Below are positions 16,578 to 25,767 of a stretch of 64,000 nt of DNA, piece by piece. The position numbers were made by a program, and so were the translations under genes. Under the pieces are notes generated by a model. It did no database searches. It saw only the letters and a program-made list of their open reading frames with translations, and was not told the DNA's origin. Numbering within the stretch: position 1 is the first letter of the stretch; every line of letters begins with the position of its first letter. The stretch comes from JBFWUW01 sp050247075 (GTDB lineage Bacteria; Planctomycetota; Planctomycetia; Pirellulales; JBFWUW01): NCBI GenBank assembly GCA_050247075.1, contig JBFWUW010000005.1, positions 62,001 through 126,000 of the forward strand, given 5' to 3'.

Positions 16578-17786
16578 ATGGCCACGACAATCGACTCCGG
16601 CACGGCCAACACAAGGTCGCTCTCGCTGCAAACCATCGTCGATCGGAATACTCTGGTTTGGTGGGGGTTGATACTGGCCTCGGTCCTTTTGGCGGTTTTC
16701 GTCACGCCCTGGGGGGCCTTGTTCTGGCTGGTGGCGCTGGTGTTCTACGATGTTCTGTTGATACTCGGCAAGGCGGTGCTGTTCGATTCGCAGTTGCGCG
16801 TGCGGCGAAACTACCAGTGGATCCACAATCTCTACGATAACACCACCGGCAGCGGCCGCGACCTGGGCTTCAACCTTGTCATCAACGGCGAATTGTCGCA
16901 GCGGGCTAAATTCAAACACATGGCCGAGCAATTGCAGTTGCGGCCAGGCATGACGGTTTGCGACGTCGGCTGCGGGTACGGCGACTGGTTGCGGTACTGC
17001 CGCGACGAGTTGAATTGTGAGGTCGTGGGGATCAACATCACCCCCGAGCAAGCGGAATATGCCCGCCGCGAATACGGGCTGGAGGTCCACGTCACCAATT
17101 GGAAGCGGATTCTGACCGACGCGGAACTACAACGGGCCTTGTACGGCCGTTTTGATGCCGTGACATTCATGGACACGGTCGAACACTACGTGAGCATGGA
17201 AGACCGGCGGAACCTGGCCAAGCAAGAACAGATCTATTCCGACATGTGCTTGATGGCCAGCAATATGCTGCGCCCCGATTCGCCATCCCAACGCGTCTTC
17301 ATTTCCTGCCTGCATCAGACCCGCCGTCCGCGCGACTGGAAGTTCTACTGGCATTCCTACTTCATGGACAAGCTCTACTCGGGCCATTACCCCTTTATCG
17401 ACGAAGGCCCGCTGAAGCTTTGCCGCCCCTGGTTTGACGTGCTCGAGATGGAAGACAAGACCGAGGACTACCGCCTGACGGGCGTGAAAGACCGCAAACA
17501 CTTCCAAGCGGTACAGATCCAATGGACGCCGCGCAAGTGGCTGTACATCGCCTTGATGTTGCTAGTCGATCCTTTCGTGATCCATCGGCTCGTCTACTAC
17601 GGACGCGACTCATGGATGTTTTTTTACGGCGAAAACGCCTACAGTGAGGAATACGACCCAGAGTACCGCCGCCAGGTCAGCCGGGTCTTGCTCTACTGGA
17701 TAACCCTCGAGAGTAATCGGCGGCCCTCCGCCAGTACGAACGCCGAGACCGGCCAGAAAGCGAACATTGCTTTGGAAACAGCATGA
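16578..17786 (+). CDS. CFA-synthase-like SAM-dependent methyltransferase with N-terminal membrane helices
   Basis: Residues ~25-75 hold two hydrophobic helices. Residues ~90-300 match the cyclopropane-fatty-acyl-phospholipid synthase family of methyltransferases: the SAM motif I reads VCDVGCGYGDW near residue 137, followed by VVGINITPEQAEYAR and FDAVTFMDTVEHYV. A third hydrophobic segment near residue 325 (LYIALMLLVDPFVI) would again touch the membrane. It should methylate a lipid acyl chain or another membrane substrate. The N-terminal substrate domain of true Cfa is replaced by the helices, so the product may not be a cyclopropane. Confidence 0.75.
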   Translation: MATTIDSGTANTRSLSLQTIVDRNTLVWWGLILASVLLAVFVTPWGALFWLVALVFYDVLLILGKAVLFDSQLRVRRNYQWIHNLYDNTTGSGRDLGFNLVINGELSQRAKFKHMAEQLQLRPGMTVCDVGCGYGDWLRYCRDELNCEVVGINITPEQAEYARREYGLEVHVTNWKRILTDAELQRALYGRFDAVTFMDTVEHYVSMEDRRNLAKQEQIYSDMCLMASNMLRPDSPSQRVFISCLHQTRRPRDWKFYWHSYFMDKLYSGHYPFIDEGPLKLCRPWFDVLEMEDKTEDYRLTGVKDRKHFQAVQIQWTPRKWLYIALMLLVDPFVIHRLVYYGRDSWMFFYGENAYSEEYDPEYRRQVSRVLLYWITLESNRRPSASTNAETGQKANIALETA

Positions 17787-17922
17787 ATTGCCGGCCGATG
17801 TCGCTGCATCAGCAGATGTGGGCCACCAGTCGCGTATTCAGGCGATCTGCCCATAGCCGACACGGCTAGTGGGGCGATACAATCCAAGGTTCACCTCTGC
17901 CGTCTGCCTTGGTTTGAAAACA

Positions 17923-18010
17923 AGGTAAAGGCCGCCTGCCGGGCGGTATCTCGACATCATTGGAATCCCGCGGCCGCCGCGGGTTCCCATGGGCAGAGGA
18001 AACCTACCTA
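17923..18010. repeat. About 90-bp imperfect palindromic intergenic repeat, copy B
   Basis: Begins AAGGTAAAGGCCGCCTGCCG and ends GGAAACCTACCTACG. It shares the blocks CCGCCTGCCGGGCGG, CCGCCGCGGGTTCC and GGCAGAGGAA with copy A at 9118-9207. Like copy A it sits just upstream (14 bases) of a plus-strand start codon. Confidence 0.6.
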
Positions 18011-18024
18011 CGCGAGTCCATTGA

Positions 18025-20550
18025 ATGCCCCCCATGCTCGATCTGGATCAAGAGATAACGGCCGCGCCGACGCAGTCGCCGGAGCTAATGTCGCCGGCCG
18101 GCGACTGGGATTGCTTGCGCGCGGCGATCGAAAATGGGGCCGACGCGGTCTATTTTGGATTGCAAGGTCACAACGCCCGGGCGCGGGCAGCCAATTTTCA
18201 GGCGGACGAGCTCGATCGTATCTTTGGGTTGTTGCATCGCCGCGGGGTGAAGGGGTATGTCACCGTCAATACGTTGGTTTTTCCGGACGAACTGCGCGGC
18301 GTCGAGGAACTGCTACGTAAGATTGCCGGGGCCGGGGCCGACGCCATCATCGTGCAAGACGTGGCCGTGATTCGCCTAGCGCGGGCGTTGTGCCCCGACC
18401 TGCCGATCCACGCTTCGACCCAGATGACGCTGACCAGCGCAGAGTCGATCCGGTTCGTGGAGGAACTGGGGGTGGAACGGGTGGTCGTGGCTCGCGAGCT
18501 GTCGATCGACGAAATCCGCCGCATTCGCCGGGCCACGCGGATGGAGTTGGAAGTCTTCATTCACGGTGCCTTGTGCGTCGCCTATTCCGGCCAATGCCTG
18601 ACCAGCGAAGCCCTAGGGGGCCGCAGCGCCAATCGCGGACAATGCGCACAGGCTTGCCGCCTGCCGTATGAAGTTATCCAAGACGGCCAGCCCGTCGATC
18701 TGGCCGAGGTGCAATACCTGCTTAGCCCGCAAGACCTGGCGGCCTACGCCTTGGTTCCGGACCTGGTTCGGTTGGGCATCGAGGGGCTCAAGATCGAAGG
18801 CCGCCTGAAAACCCCGGAGTACGTGGCCAACATTACCCGGCACTACCGGCAGGCGATTGATGCCGCGTTGGCGGGCCAGCCCGTGGAGTTCACGCCGCGG
18901 CAGGTGGAAGAGATGAAGATGTCGTTCTCGCGCGGCTTTTCGCCCGGCTGGCTGGCGGGCAACAACCACAAGCGGTTGGTGGAGGGGCGCTGCCCGCGTA
19001 AGCGCGGCGTGTTTGTCGGAACGGTGAAAGAAGTCCGCCTCGACCGCGTGGCCGTGCAATTGACCTCCCCTTTGAAGCGTGGCGACGGCGTGGTGTTCGA
19101 TCGCGGGCGTCCGGCCGAGCCGGAACAAGGAGGCCGCGTGTACGAGGTCTTTGCCAGAGGGCAATCGCTGACCGAGCCCGTTTCCACCGGACTTGTCGAG
19201 TTGGCGTTTGGCCGAGATGCGCTCGATTTCTTGCAGATTGAAGCGGGGCACAAACTGTGGAAGACCGACGATCCCGAGCTGAACAAGCGGTTGCGGCAAA
19301 GCTTTTCAGCCGCCGACCCGCGACATCGCGTGCCGCTGGATATTCGTGTACAGGCCGCGGCCGGCCAGCCGCTGCGGATTCAATGCAGCGCCCAGAACGG
19401 CGCGCAGGCGCAAGTAGAGTCGCCCCAACCGTTGGCCGTGGCGATGAAACATCCGCTGTCGATGGAGACGCTCCGCGAGCAGCTTGGCCGGCTGGGCGGC
19501 AGCCCGTTTGAACTGCGAAACCTGTCGGCCAAAATCAGCGGGCAGCCGATGGTTCCGCATAGCGTGTTTGGTCAGGCGCGGCGCGAGATGCTGGCCTGCC
19601 TCGACCGCTGGCATGACGAACAGCCGCGCCGGCAACTGGCCGCCAGTTCGGCCCTAGATGCATTGCGGGCCAGCATTCCCGCGCCCGACAATAACGGCCT
19701 AACCGAGCAGCCAGCGCCGCAACTCCATGTGTTGTGCCGCACGCTCCCGCAAGTCAGGGCCACGTTGGAGGCGGGCGTCCGCCGTGTCTATGCGGACTTT
19801 GCCGACTTGCGGCAATACGCTGCCGCGGTTCGGGCAGCCCGCGCGGCCGGGGCGACGATCTTCCTGGCCACGCCGCGGATTCAAAAGCCCAAGGAAGGGC
19901 CCCTGTTTCGCTACTTGTTGCGGCCCGAGGCCGACGGCATTCTGGTGCGCAATCTGGGCAGCCTGCTGTTCTTCACGCGGCGGAACGTGCCCGTGGTGGC
20001 CGACTTCTCGCTCAACACCGCGAATGAATTGACGGCGCAACTTTACCGAGAACGCGGCGCGTTGCGGGTAACCGCCTCTTACGACTTGAACCGCGAGCAA
20101 CTGTTTGACCTGGCCGCCGCTTTGCCGCCCGACTGGTTGGAGGTTGTGGTCCACCAGCACATGCCGATGTTTCACATGGAGCATTGCGTGTTTTGCGCGG
20201 TCTTGTCACCCGGCACCAACCGCACCAACTGCGGACGTCCTTGCGATAGCCATACCGTGGAGCTGCGCGACCGGGTTGGCATGGCCCATCCATTATCAGC
20301 CGATGTCGGCTGCCGCAATACCTTGTTCAATGCCGTTCCGCAAAGCGCCGCCGAGGAAGTTGGCGCCTTGGTCTCCCGTGGCGTGCGGCACTTTCGCATT
20401 GAACTGTTGCGGCAATCGCCCGAGGAAATCGCCCAGACCGTGGCCCTGTACGGCGATCTGCTAGCGGGAGCGGCGAACGGCCGCGATGTCTGGACCAGGC
20501 TGCGGGCCAGCAACACCATCGGCGTCACCCGCGGGCCGCTAGGGACGTAA
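18025..20550 (+). CDS. U32-family protein, probable RlhA-type 23S rRNA hydroxylase
   Basis: The 841-aa chain starts with the conserved PELMSPAGDWDCLRAAIENGADAVYFG opening (quoted in parts: PELMSPAGDWD, NGADAVYFG). It carries the U32 signature region EVFIHGALCVAYSGQC and CAQACRLPYEV near residues 175-215, whose cysteines are typical of the Fe-S-containing U32 hydroxylases. A DUF3656-like domain follows (~380-510). A second cysteine group near residues 725-745 (HCVFCAVL, NCGRPCD) completes the RlhA pattern. RlhA hydroxylates C2501 of 23S rRNA in E. coli using prephenate-dependent chemistry. Family members were formerly called collagenases; I favour RNA modification. No ribosome binding site is evident before ATG 18025. 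Confidence 0.8.
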   Translation: MPPMLDLDQEITAAPTQSPELMSPAGDWDCLRAAIENGADAVYFGLQGHNARARAANFQADELDRIFGLLHRRGVKGYVTVNTLVFPDELRGVEELLRKIAGAGADAIIVQDVAVIRLARALCPDLPIHASTQMTLTSAESIRFVEELGVERVVVARELSIDEIRRIRRATRMELEVFIHGALCVAYSGQCLTSEALGGRSANRGQCAQACRLPYEVIQDGQPVDLAEVQYLLSPQDLAAYALVPDLVRLGIEGLKIEGRLKTPEYVANITRHYRQAIDAALAGQPVEFTPRQVEEMKMSFSRGFSPGWLAGNNHKRLVEGRCPRKRGVFVGTVKEVRLDRVAVQLTSPLKRGDGVVFDRGRPAEPEQGGRVYEVFARGQSLTEPVSTGLVELAFGRDALDFLQIEAGHKLWKTDDPELNKRLRQSFSAADPRHRVPLDIRVQAAAGQPLRIQCSAQNGAQAQVESPQPLAVAMKHPLSMETLREQLGRLGGSPFELRNLSAKISGQPMVPHSVFGQARREMLACLDRWHDEQPRRQLAASSALDALRASIPAPDNNGLTEQPAPQLHVLCRTLPQVRATLEAGVRRVYADFADLRQYAAAVRAARAAGATIFLATPRIQKPKEGPLFRYLLRPEADGILVRNLGSLLFFTRRNVPVVADFSLNTANELTAQLYRERGALRVTASYDLNREQLFDLAAALPPDWLEVVVHQHMPMFHMEHCVFCAVLSPGTNRTNCGRPCDSHTVELRDRVGMAHPLSADVGCRNTLFNAVPQSAAEEVGALVSRGVRHFRIELLRQSPEEIAQTVALYGDLLAGAANGRDVWTRLRASNTIGVTRGPLGT

Positions 20551-20722
20551 AGTCGTCGTCGGCATTTCTTGTAGGAGGAGTTTCCGACGCCTAAAGCCGA
20601 CTCCCGCCTTTCTGGCAACTTCGACGAAAGTCTGGCGGTCGATTGGTCGATAACAGACCCGCCGCGATAGGCCATTCGATGCCCGCGGATACCCTTTTGA
20701 CCAGAAAGCACGCCAGCGACGC

Positions 20723-21523
20723 ATGTGGTGCCAGGACTGCCAGCAACAAGTTTCCGTGCGCCTGAAACCGGGTGACAACGGGGTTCGCTGCGCGCAGTGC
20801 GGGACCAAAGTCGCCGCGCCCAGCCATGAGCTGCGCTTTGATGCCGCGCCGGCGGCTTCCGTGGCCTCGCCGGCCTGGTCGATCGCCCATGTCGATACGG
20901 CGGGTGTTCGCGCCACGCCTTGCCCCCTTTCGGCGGCCGAAGGGTGGCTGCTCGATGAAGACCTGCGGCATATCGGCCGAGTCGCGGCAGGCACTTTGCG
21001 CCGTCCCGATGACCGCGCCCGCGTGCTCGATGAACTGCTGCTAGGGGAAGGGCCAAACGATTCCATCGCAGCCGAGCCGGTCGAACGTCCGGTCCCGCGC
21101 CGCTCGCCGAGAGTGGCCCATGGTTCGCGCCGCACCAGGCCGGCACGGCTGGCCAGTCTGCCGCTGGAAACATACCATTCCGCTCCCCAGGAACCGGAAG
21201 CAGGCGTTGAGGCAGCCGAAGGGCCAACGCAATCCATGTCACCGCAGGCACCAGAGATTAAATTGCGGCCCTTGGCGGGGGAGTTGCAAGCCGCCCGGCA
21301 ACCTTCCAAACTGGCAATCGCCTTGGGCCATGCCGCCAGCGCCTTGGGGGCCTTGGCGTTGATCAACGGCCTAGGGCTGGTTGTGTGGTCCAAGTTTGGC
21401 GGCCCGAAAGATTTAGCCTCGTTCGGATTGCCAATCTGCCTGACGGGCGTGGGGCTGCTATTCGTCAGCCACCTCGTGCAGGCCGGCGACGAAGGCACAC
21501 CGCCCGCCCCCCAGGCCGATTGA
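20723..21523 (+). CDS. Zinc-ribbon membrane protein of unknown function
   Basis: An N-terminal CxxC...CxxC zinc ribbon (WCQDCQQQ and VRCAQCGTK, residues 3-29) is followed by a ~180-residue disordered, Ala/Glu/Pro-rich stretch and two C-terminal membrane helices (LGHAASALGALALINGLGLV and LASFGLPICLTGVGLLFVS). This domain layout is common in planctomycete hypothetical proteins. It is followed 29 bases later by another small membrane protein. The function is unknown. Confidence 0.65.
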   Translation: MWCQDCQQQVSVRLKPGDNGVRCAQCGTKVAAPSHELRFDAAPAASVASPAWSIAHVDTAGVRATPCPLSAAEGWLLDEDLRHIGRVAAGTLRRPDDRARVLDELLLGEGPNDSIAAEPVERPVPRRSPRVAHGSRRTRPARLASLPLETYHSAPQEPEAGVEAAEGPTQSMSPQAPEIKLRPLAGELQAARQPSKLAIALGHAASALGALALINGLGLVVWSKFGGPKDLASFGLPICLTGVGLLFVSHLVQAGDEGTPPAPQAD

Positions 21524-21552
21524 TGGCGTGACAAGCCACGGGTGAAGATTTC

Positions 21553-22137
21553 ATGCGCGCGGACGACGACTTCGATCCTGGCGAACCGGTGCCGCCAGGC
21601 TCCGAGATCCCCGTGGAGAACATCGACTGCGGTGCGCCGTGGCAGTTTAGCGTGCTGACATTGTTGATAGTGACGGCCCTATGCGGGTTGCTGCTGACGA
21701 TGGGCGTAAGCGGGCCGTTGTTGATGGCCTGGCTGACCGCCACCGGCTGCTGGCTGGTGCTGCATCATGGCACGGTGCGGTTGCGAAATCGCACGGTGGC
21801 GCTGGGATTGGCCTGTCAGGCCGCCGAAAGGGGCGACGACGATCGGGCCGCTGCTATTCTGCGCCGCTTGCTTTCGCACCATCCCCACTACGTCGAGGCT
21901 TTGACGGAATTCATTGAACTGCACATTCGTCACACAAACTGGCCGGCCGCGCTCGATCGGGCCGCCGAGCTCGTGGAAGCCATGCCCCGCAACGCGCGGC
22001 CTTTTATCACCCGGGCACGGCTGCACCGCCTCTCTGGGAATCTCACGGCGGCGCTGGCCGACTGCGACTTGGCGTTGGAAATAGCCCCCCACGACGCCGA
22101 CGCCCTGCACGAACGCCAATTGTCGGCCGCCTCGTAG
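21553..22137 (+). CDS. Small membrane protein with TPR-like repeats
   Basis: An acidic N-terminus is followed by two hydrophobic helices (residues ~32-70) and then helical repeats in TPR style: GDDDRAAAILRRLLSHHPHY, WPAALDRAAELVEAMPRNA and GNLTAALADCDLALEIAPHD. The C-terminal repeats probably mediate protein-protein contact at the membrane. It lies directly after the zinc-ribbon membrane protein in the same direction, so the two may form an operon. The function is unknown. Confidence 0.7.
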   Translation: MRADDDFDPGEPVPPGSEIPVENIDCGAPWQFSVLTLLIVTALCGLLLTMGVSGPLLMAWLTATGCWLVLHHGTVRLRNRTVALGLACQAAERGDDDRAAAILRRLLSHHPHYVEALTEFIELHIRHTNWPAALDRAAELVEAMPRNARPFITRARLHRLSGNLTAALADCDLALEIAPHDADALHERQLSAAS

Positions 22138-22327
22138 CCATTGCATTGTAGTGCGGATTTGCACGCGGGCCGTGCCGTTTCGCCCGGTTCGGATGGTGAT
22201 GGTCTCCGAATCGCCATCAGGTGTGACCGTTCGTGTCCGCAACTTGCCGGTGAATTGCGTGGCACATGAAATGCGTGCTTGGCCCATCGCCATAATCGCT
22301 CCTGATAAGCCCGCGGAGGTGCAAGCC

Positions 22328-23341
22328 ATGAGTGTTGAACTCACCACGCAGTACCTGGGGCTGACGCTGCGCAACCCGATTGTGGTCGCACCATCGCCTC
22401 TCACGGCGCATTTGTACTGTCTGGAACAACTTGAACAGGCGGGTGCCGCGGCCGTGGTCTTAAGTTCCCTGTTTGAGGAGCAAATCCGCGAGGAAGCAGA
22501 CAGTTTGCATGGACAGGAACTATCCGTCGCGGAATCTTTCGCCGAACCAGCCGCCGGAATCGTTCGCGAATTGGACGAAGGCAACGCGGGGGTTGATAGT
22601 TACTTGCGGCGGATCGAGCTAGCGAAAAAGACGGTCTCGATTCCGATCATCGGCAGCCTGAACGGCACACGGCGGGGGGCGTGGACCAACTGCGCACGCC
22701 TGGTGCAGGTTGCCGGCGCGGACGCCCTGGAACTGAACGTCTACTATGTGCCGACCGACCCCAAGGTCACGGGGGCTCAGGTGGAGCAAGAGTATGTGGA
22801 TCTCGTGGCGGAGGTCCGGCAGCAGATTTCCATTCCCCTGGCCGTGAAGATCGGGCCGTATTTTAGTTCGATCCCCAATATGGCGGCGCGGTTAGTTGCC
22901 GCGGGCGCGGACGGGTTGGTGATCTTCAACCGCTTTCTGCAGCCAGACATTGACTTGCAGACCTTGGGCGTTGTGCCACGGTTGATGTTGAGCAGCCGAG
23001 ACGAATTGCGCCTGCCGCTGCGTTGGATCGCCATACTGCGAGAGCAGCTCTCCGTCTCGCTAGCGGGGACGAGCGGCGTCCACTTCGCGGAGGATGTGCT
23101 GAAGATGCTGTTGGCCGGGGCCGATGTCGTGATGTTGGCATCCGTGCTGCTGCGTCGTGGACCATCCGCGCTGGAAATTGTCCTCACCGAAGTCGCCAAC
23201 TGGCTGGAGGGAATGAAGTATGAATCCCTGGCCCAAGTGCGCGGGTTGGTCTGCCGGGGCCGCTCGCCTGGCGCATCGGCCTTCGAGCGGGCCAACTACG
23301 CCAGGGCCTTGACGTCATGGGCCACGAATACGACGTCGTAA
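22328..23341 (+). CDS. Dihydroorotate dehydrogenase-like flavoprotein
   Basis: The 337-aa TIM barrel follows the class 1 PyrD plan: VELTTQYLGLTLRNPIVVAPSP at the N-terminus (quoted in parts: VELTTQYLGL, NPIVVAPSP), IPIIGSLNG, LAVKIGPYFS with the FMN-contacting Lys, and the late phosphate-binding SGVHFAEDVLKMLLAGADVV. The catalytic base motif of class 1 enzymes (N-x-S-C-P-N) is replaced by NVYYVPT, so the usual Cys is missing and orotate synthesis is doubtful. ATG 22328 has a strong GGAGGTG ribosome binding site. This is the known dihydroorotate dehydrogenase-like subgroup, whose substrate is not settled. Confidence 0.75.
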   Translation: MSVELTTQYLGLTLRNPIVVAPSPLTAHLYCLEQLEQAGAAAVVLSSLFEEQIREEADSLHGQELSVAESFAEPAAGIVRELDEGNAGVDSYLRRIELAKKTVSIPIIGSLNGTRRGAWTNCARLVQVAGADALELNVYYVPTDPKVTGAQVEQEYVDLVAEVRQQISIPLAVKIGPYFSSIPNMAARLVAAGADGLVIFNRFLQPDIDLQTLGVVPRLMLSSRDELRLPLRWIAILREQLSVSLAGTSGVHFAEDVLKMLLAGADVVMLASVLLRRGPSALEIVLTEVANWLEGMKYESLAQVRGLVCRGRSPGASAFERANYARALTSWATNTTS

Positions 23342-23640
23342 TACCCACATCGTATTGGCACGGCGCATTCGGTCATCCATCGATTGAGTCGGAGTGCGGC
23401 TAATCGCTAATCTGCGGACAATACGTCGCTCGCTGGTGTAGCCGATGGGTCGTACCCGTACTCGTGGGGACTGCCAGCGCGCAGATGAACCTTGCCTTGA
23501 AGCGTTGTGTGAATCTTCGCTGGTGCATGATGGGATTTGGCACCGAAACAGCCAGCTTGCTTGCATCCGTGGCTTGGGCAAATCACAATGGGCCGCGTTG
23601 CCGGTTTCTTCCCAATGCCACTTCAATCAATGAGCCTCGT

Positions 23641-24642
23641 ATGTTCAAAGCCTTGCCCTTGCGCGGCGGATGGTTGCTCTTCGCGGTAATTGTTGCCGTG
23701 AGCTTGCCACTGCGGGCCGCCGATGACCCCAATACGTTTATTGATGTCGAGAAGGCTGGGCCGGACTATGCCTTGCAGGGTGAATACAGCGGCGAGATCA
23801 AGGCGGACAACGAAACGATCAAGATTGGCGTGCAGGTTATCGCCCAGGGAGACGGTAAGTTCCGGGCGGTCGGTTACATGGGGGGGCTGCCCGGCGCTGG
23901 TTGGGACAAAAGCCCCAAGGTGACGGTCGATAGCCAGGTGGCCGACGGCGCGGTGAAGTTTGCCGTGAACGACGGGGCCGGTATTCTCAAGGATGGCGTG
24001 ATCAGCATTCAAGATTCTGGCGGCACCAAACTGGGCGAGTTAAAGCGGACTGTACGCGAAAGCCCCACGCTGGGCATGAAACCGCCGGAAGGGGCGATCG
24101 TGCTGTTCGATGGCAGTAACGCCGATGCTTGGGAAAACGGACGCCTTAGCGACGACAAGCTGCTAATGCCGGGCGTTACCAGCAAGCAGAAGTTTCAAAG
24201 CTGCCGGCTGCATGTAGAGTTTCGCCTGCCGTTTCAGCCGACCGCCAGCGGACAGGGGCGCGGCAACAGTGGCTGTTATTTGCAAGGCCGCTACGAGGTG
24301 CAAATGCTCGATTCGTTCGGGTTGGAAGGCAAGGACAACGAGTGCGGCGGCATCTACTCCATCAAGTCGCCCGATCTGAACATGTGCCTGCCGCCGCTGG
24401 CTTGGCAGACCTACGACATTGACTACACCGCTGCCACGTTTGATGAGTCCGGTAAGAAGACCGCGGATGCCACGATGACCGTCAAGCACAACAACGTGGT
24501 CATCCATCAGGATGTCAAGTTGGACCATGCCACTACGGCGGCACCCGTCGCGGAAGGCCCAGAGCCAGGCCCAATTTATCTGCAAGACCACGGCAACCCG
24601 GTGCGCTACCGCAATATCTGGGTGGTGGAACGCAAGGAGTAA
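23641..24642 (+). CDS. Secreted DUF1080 (3-keto-disaccharide hydrolase) domain protein
   Basis: The start at 23641 gives a signal peptide (LLFAVIVAVSLPLRA, then ADDP). Residues ~155-333 form a DUF1080 domain with the hallmark EGAIVLFDGSNADAWE, SCRLHVEFRLPF, GNSGCYLQGRYEVQMLDSFG and a C-terminal PIYLQDHGNPVRYRNIWV. This is a laminin-G/glucanase-like jelly roll, strongly expanded in planctomycetes, and some members hydrolyse 3-keto-glycosides. Residues ~30-150 are an extra all-beta N-terminal region. A carbohydrate role in the periplasm or outside is likely. The preceding 300 bases hold no convincing gene. Confidence 0.85.
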   Translation: MFKALPLRGGWLLFAVIVAVSLPLRAADDPNTFIDVEKAGPDYALQGEYSGEIKADNETIKIGVQVIAQGDGKFRAVGYMGGLPGAGWDKSPKVTVDSQVADGAVKFAVNDGAGILKDGVISIQDSGGTKLGELKRTVRESPTLGMKPPEGAIVLFDGSNADAWENGRLSDDKLLMPGVTSKQKFQSCRLHVEFRLPFQPTASGQGRGNSGCYLQGRYEVQMLDSFGLEGKDNECGGIYSIKSPDLNMCLPPLAWQTYDIDYTAATFDESGKKTADATMTVKHNNVVIHQDVKLDHATTAAPVAEGPEPGPIYLQDHGNPVRYRNIWVVERKE

Positions 24643-24702
24643 CGTCGGCGGGATTCTGTCAGACTGTTGTTCTTGCCAAACCCTGCGCCGGCGGCAACCA
24701 CC

Positions 24703-25083
24703 ATGTGGCAAAAAATTCTGCTGCTGGCCGCGGCTGGTGCCGCCGGAACAATCTGCCGCTATTTGCTGGCCGATGTGGTCAACCATTACGCCGGCAAGGC
24801 TTTTCCCTGGGGAACCTTGGCGGTCAATGTGCTGGGCTGCTTTTTGTTTGGGCTGGTGGCGTCCTTGGCCGAGGAGCAGCGGATCATCACCGAGCAAAGC
24901 CGCGTCATTGTGTTGACCGGATTCATGGGAGCCTTCACCACGTTCTCCACTTTCGCTTACGAAACGACCAGCCTGGGCCGCAACGGGCATTGGCTGGCGG
25001 CCGGCGGCAACTTGTTGCTGGAGAACGGCCTGGGCATCGCTGCCGTATTGCTGGGCATTGCCGCTGCCCGCGTGGTGGGGTGA
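24703..25083 (+). CDS. crcB: Fluoride exporter CrcB/Fluc
   Basis: A 126-aa four-helix membrane protein that works as an antiparallel dimer to export fluoride. Family motifs are intact: AGTICRY near residue 15, WGTLAVNVLGCFLFG with the conserved pore Asn, and GFMGAFTTFSTFAYE with the phenylalanine/threonine track. The start at 24703 (MWQK) is chosen as homologues begin there. I looked for a fluoride riboswitch in the 60 bases upstream and saw none. The stop overlaps the ribosome binding site of the next small gene. Confidence 0.9.
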   Translation: MWQKILLLAAAGAAGTICRYLLADVVNHYAGKAFPWGTLAVNVLGCFLFGLVASLAEEQRIITEQSRVIVLTGFMGAFTTFSTFAYETTSLGRNGHWLAAGGNLLLENGLGIAAVLLGIAAARVVG

Positions 25084-25092
25084 GGGAACCGC

Positions 25093-25353
25093 ATGTTGCC
25101 CGACGATACCACACCCGCGGAAATGCCATGCCCGGCTTGCGGCCGCAAGCTGCGCTACCGCGACGAGCATCGCGGCAAGCGCGTCCTTTGTCCTGGCTGC
25201 CGCGGCGCGGTGGCCATTCCCGATCTTGAATCGTTAGCGTCACTCGGACCGGCACTGGCCGAAGCCTGGGAGAGACTGCCGCCGCCGCAGGCATTTGAAG
25301 ATAATGCAACGATAGCGGGCCACCTCGTTGCCGTGGGTGGCACTTGGCTGTAG
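25093..25353 (+). CDS. Small zinc-ribbon protein
   Basis: An 86-aa protein with a CPACGRKLRY ... VLCPGCRG ribbon (four Cys in two CxxC pairs, residues ~13-36) followed by a short helical tail. GAGGGAA before the ATG overlaps the crcB stop, so translation is probably coupled. Similar ribbons head many planctomycete membrane proteins; here the rest is missing or never existed. The stop codon lies inside a GTAGGAG-type repeat hairpin, which could have truncated the gene. Confidence 0.6.
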   Translation: MLPDDTTPAEMPCPACGRKLRYRDEHRGKRVLCPGCRGAVAIPDLESLASLGPALAEAWERLPPPQAFEDNATIAGHLVAVGGTWL

Positions 25354-25767
25354 GAGCCGTCTCCGACGGCGACAATGGGCGTTCCATCCTGGAGGGCCGA
25401 TACCGCGAAAAACGCCGTATACTCAGGCCAGATTGCTCATCGCGGCCGAGAACGGCGGGATCGTATTGCCCCGTCAAGAGAAGAACTACGAATCACACGA
25501 ATCTTACGAATGAACCTCCTGAGTGGAAACTCGCTTGAGGAAAAGGGGGCGGGCAGCGACTAGAAAAACTCGTACCGTAGGATCCTTATTCGTTAGATTC
25601 GTTTGATTCGTGGTTCTCACAAGCCTCGTCTAATTGCCGGTGCGCATTCAACTCGCTGGCAATGCATTATCTTCAATTGTCTGTGGCGGCGGGCCGCCCC
25701 GTGTTCAGTTACATCGCATCTGGTACGATTCTGGTTTACGAATTCGTATGACCTGGGCCGTTGCTCC
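25354..25767. other. 414-base intergenic region with inverted-repeat elements
   Basis: No convincing gene is present. The left edge holds a short hairpin (GGAGCCGTCTCCGACGGC, overlapping the preceding stop codon) of a type also seen near 20571 and 37766. The middle holds a pair of 29-base inverted repeats (25482-25510 and 25589-25617). The right ~150 bases lead to the ABC transporter operon and should contain its promoter, but I see no clear -35/-10 pair. Confidence 0.6.
25482..25617. repeat. Inverted-repeat element built of ACGAATC-type units
   Basis: The left arm (25482-25510) starts AGAACTACGAATCACACGAA and the right arm (25589-25617) ends GATTCGTGGTTCT. Their reverse complements match at 25 of 29 positions. 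Each arm is itself made of spaced ACGAATC units. A related single arm lies at 28600-28638 at the 3' end of the flavoprotein gene. Confidence 0.7.

Noticed and set aside
23445..23633. Short plus-strand frames between the DHOD-like and DUF1080 genes
   Set aside because: No ribosome binding site, no hydrophobic or domain pattern, and the longer of them merely extends the DUF1080 frame upstream of its signal peptide.
24643..24702. Fluoride riboswitch before crcB
   Set aside because: Only 60 bases separate the genes and the conserved pseudoknot elements of the crcB motif are not seen.
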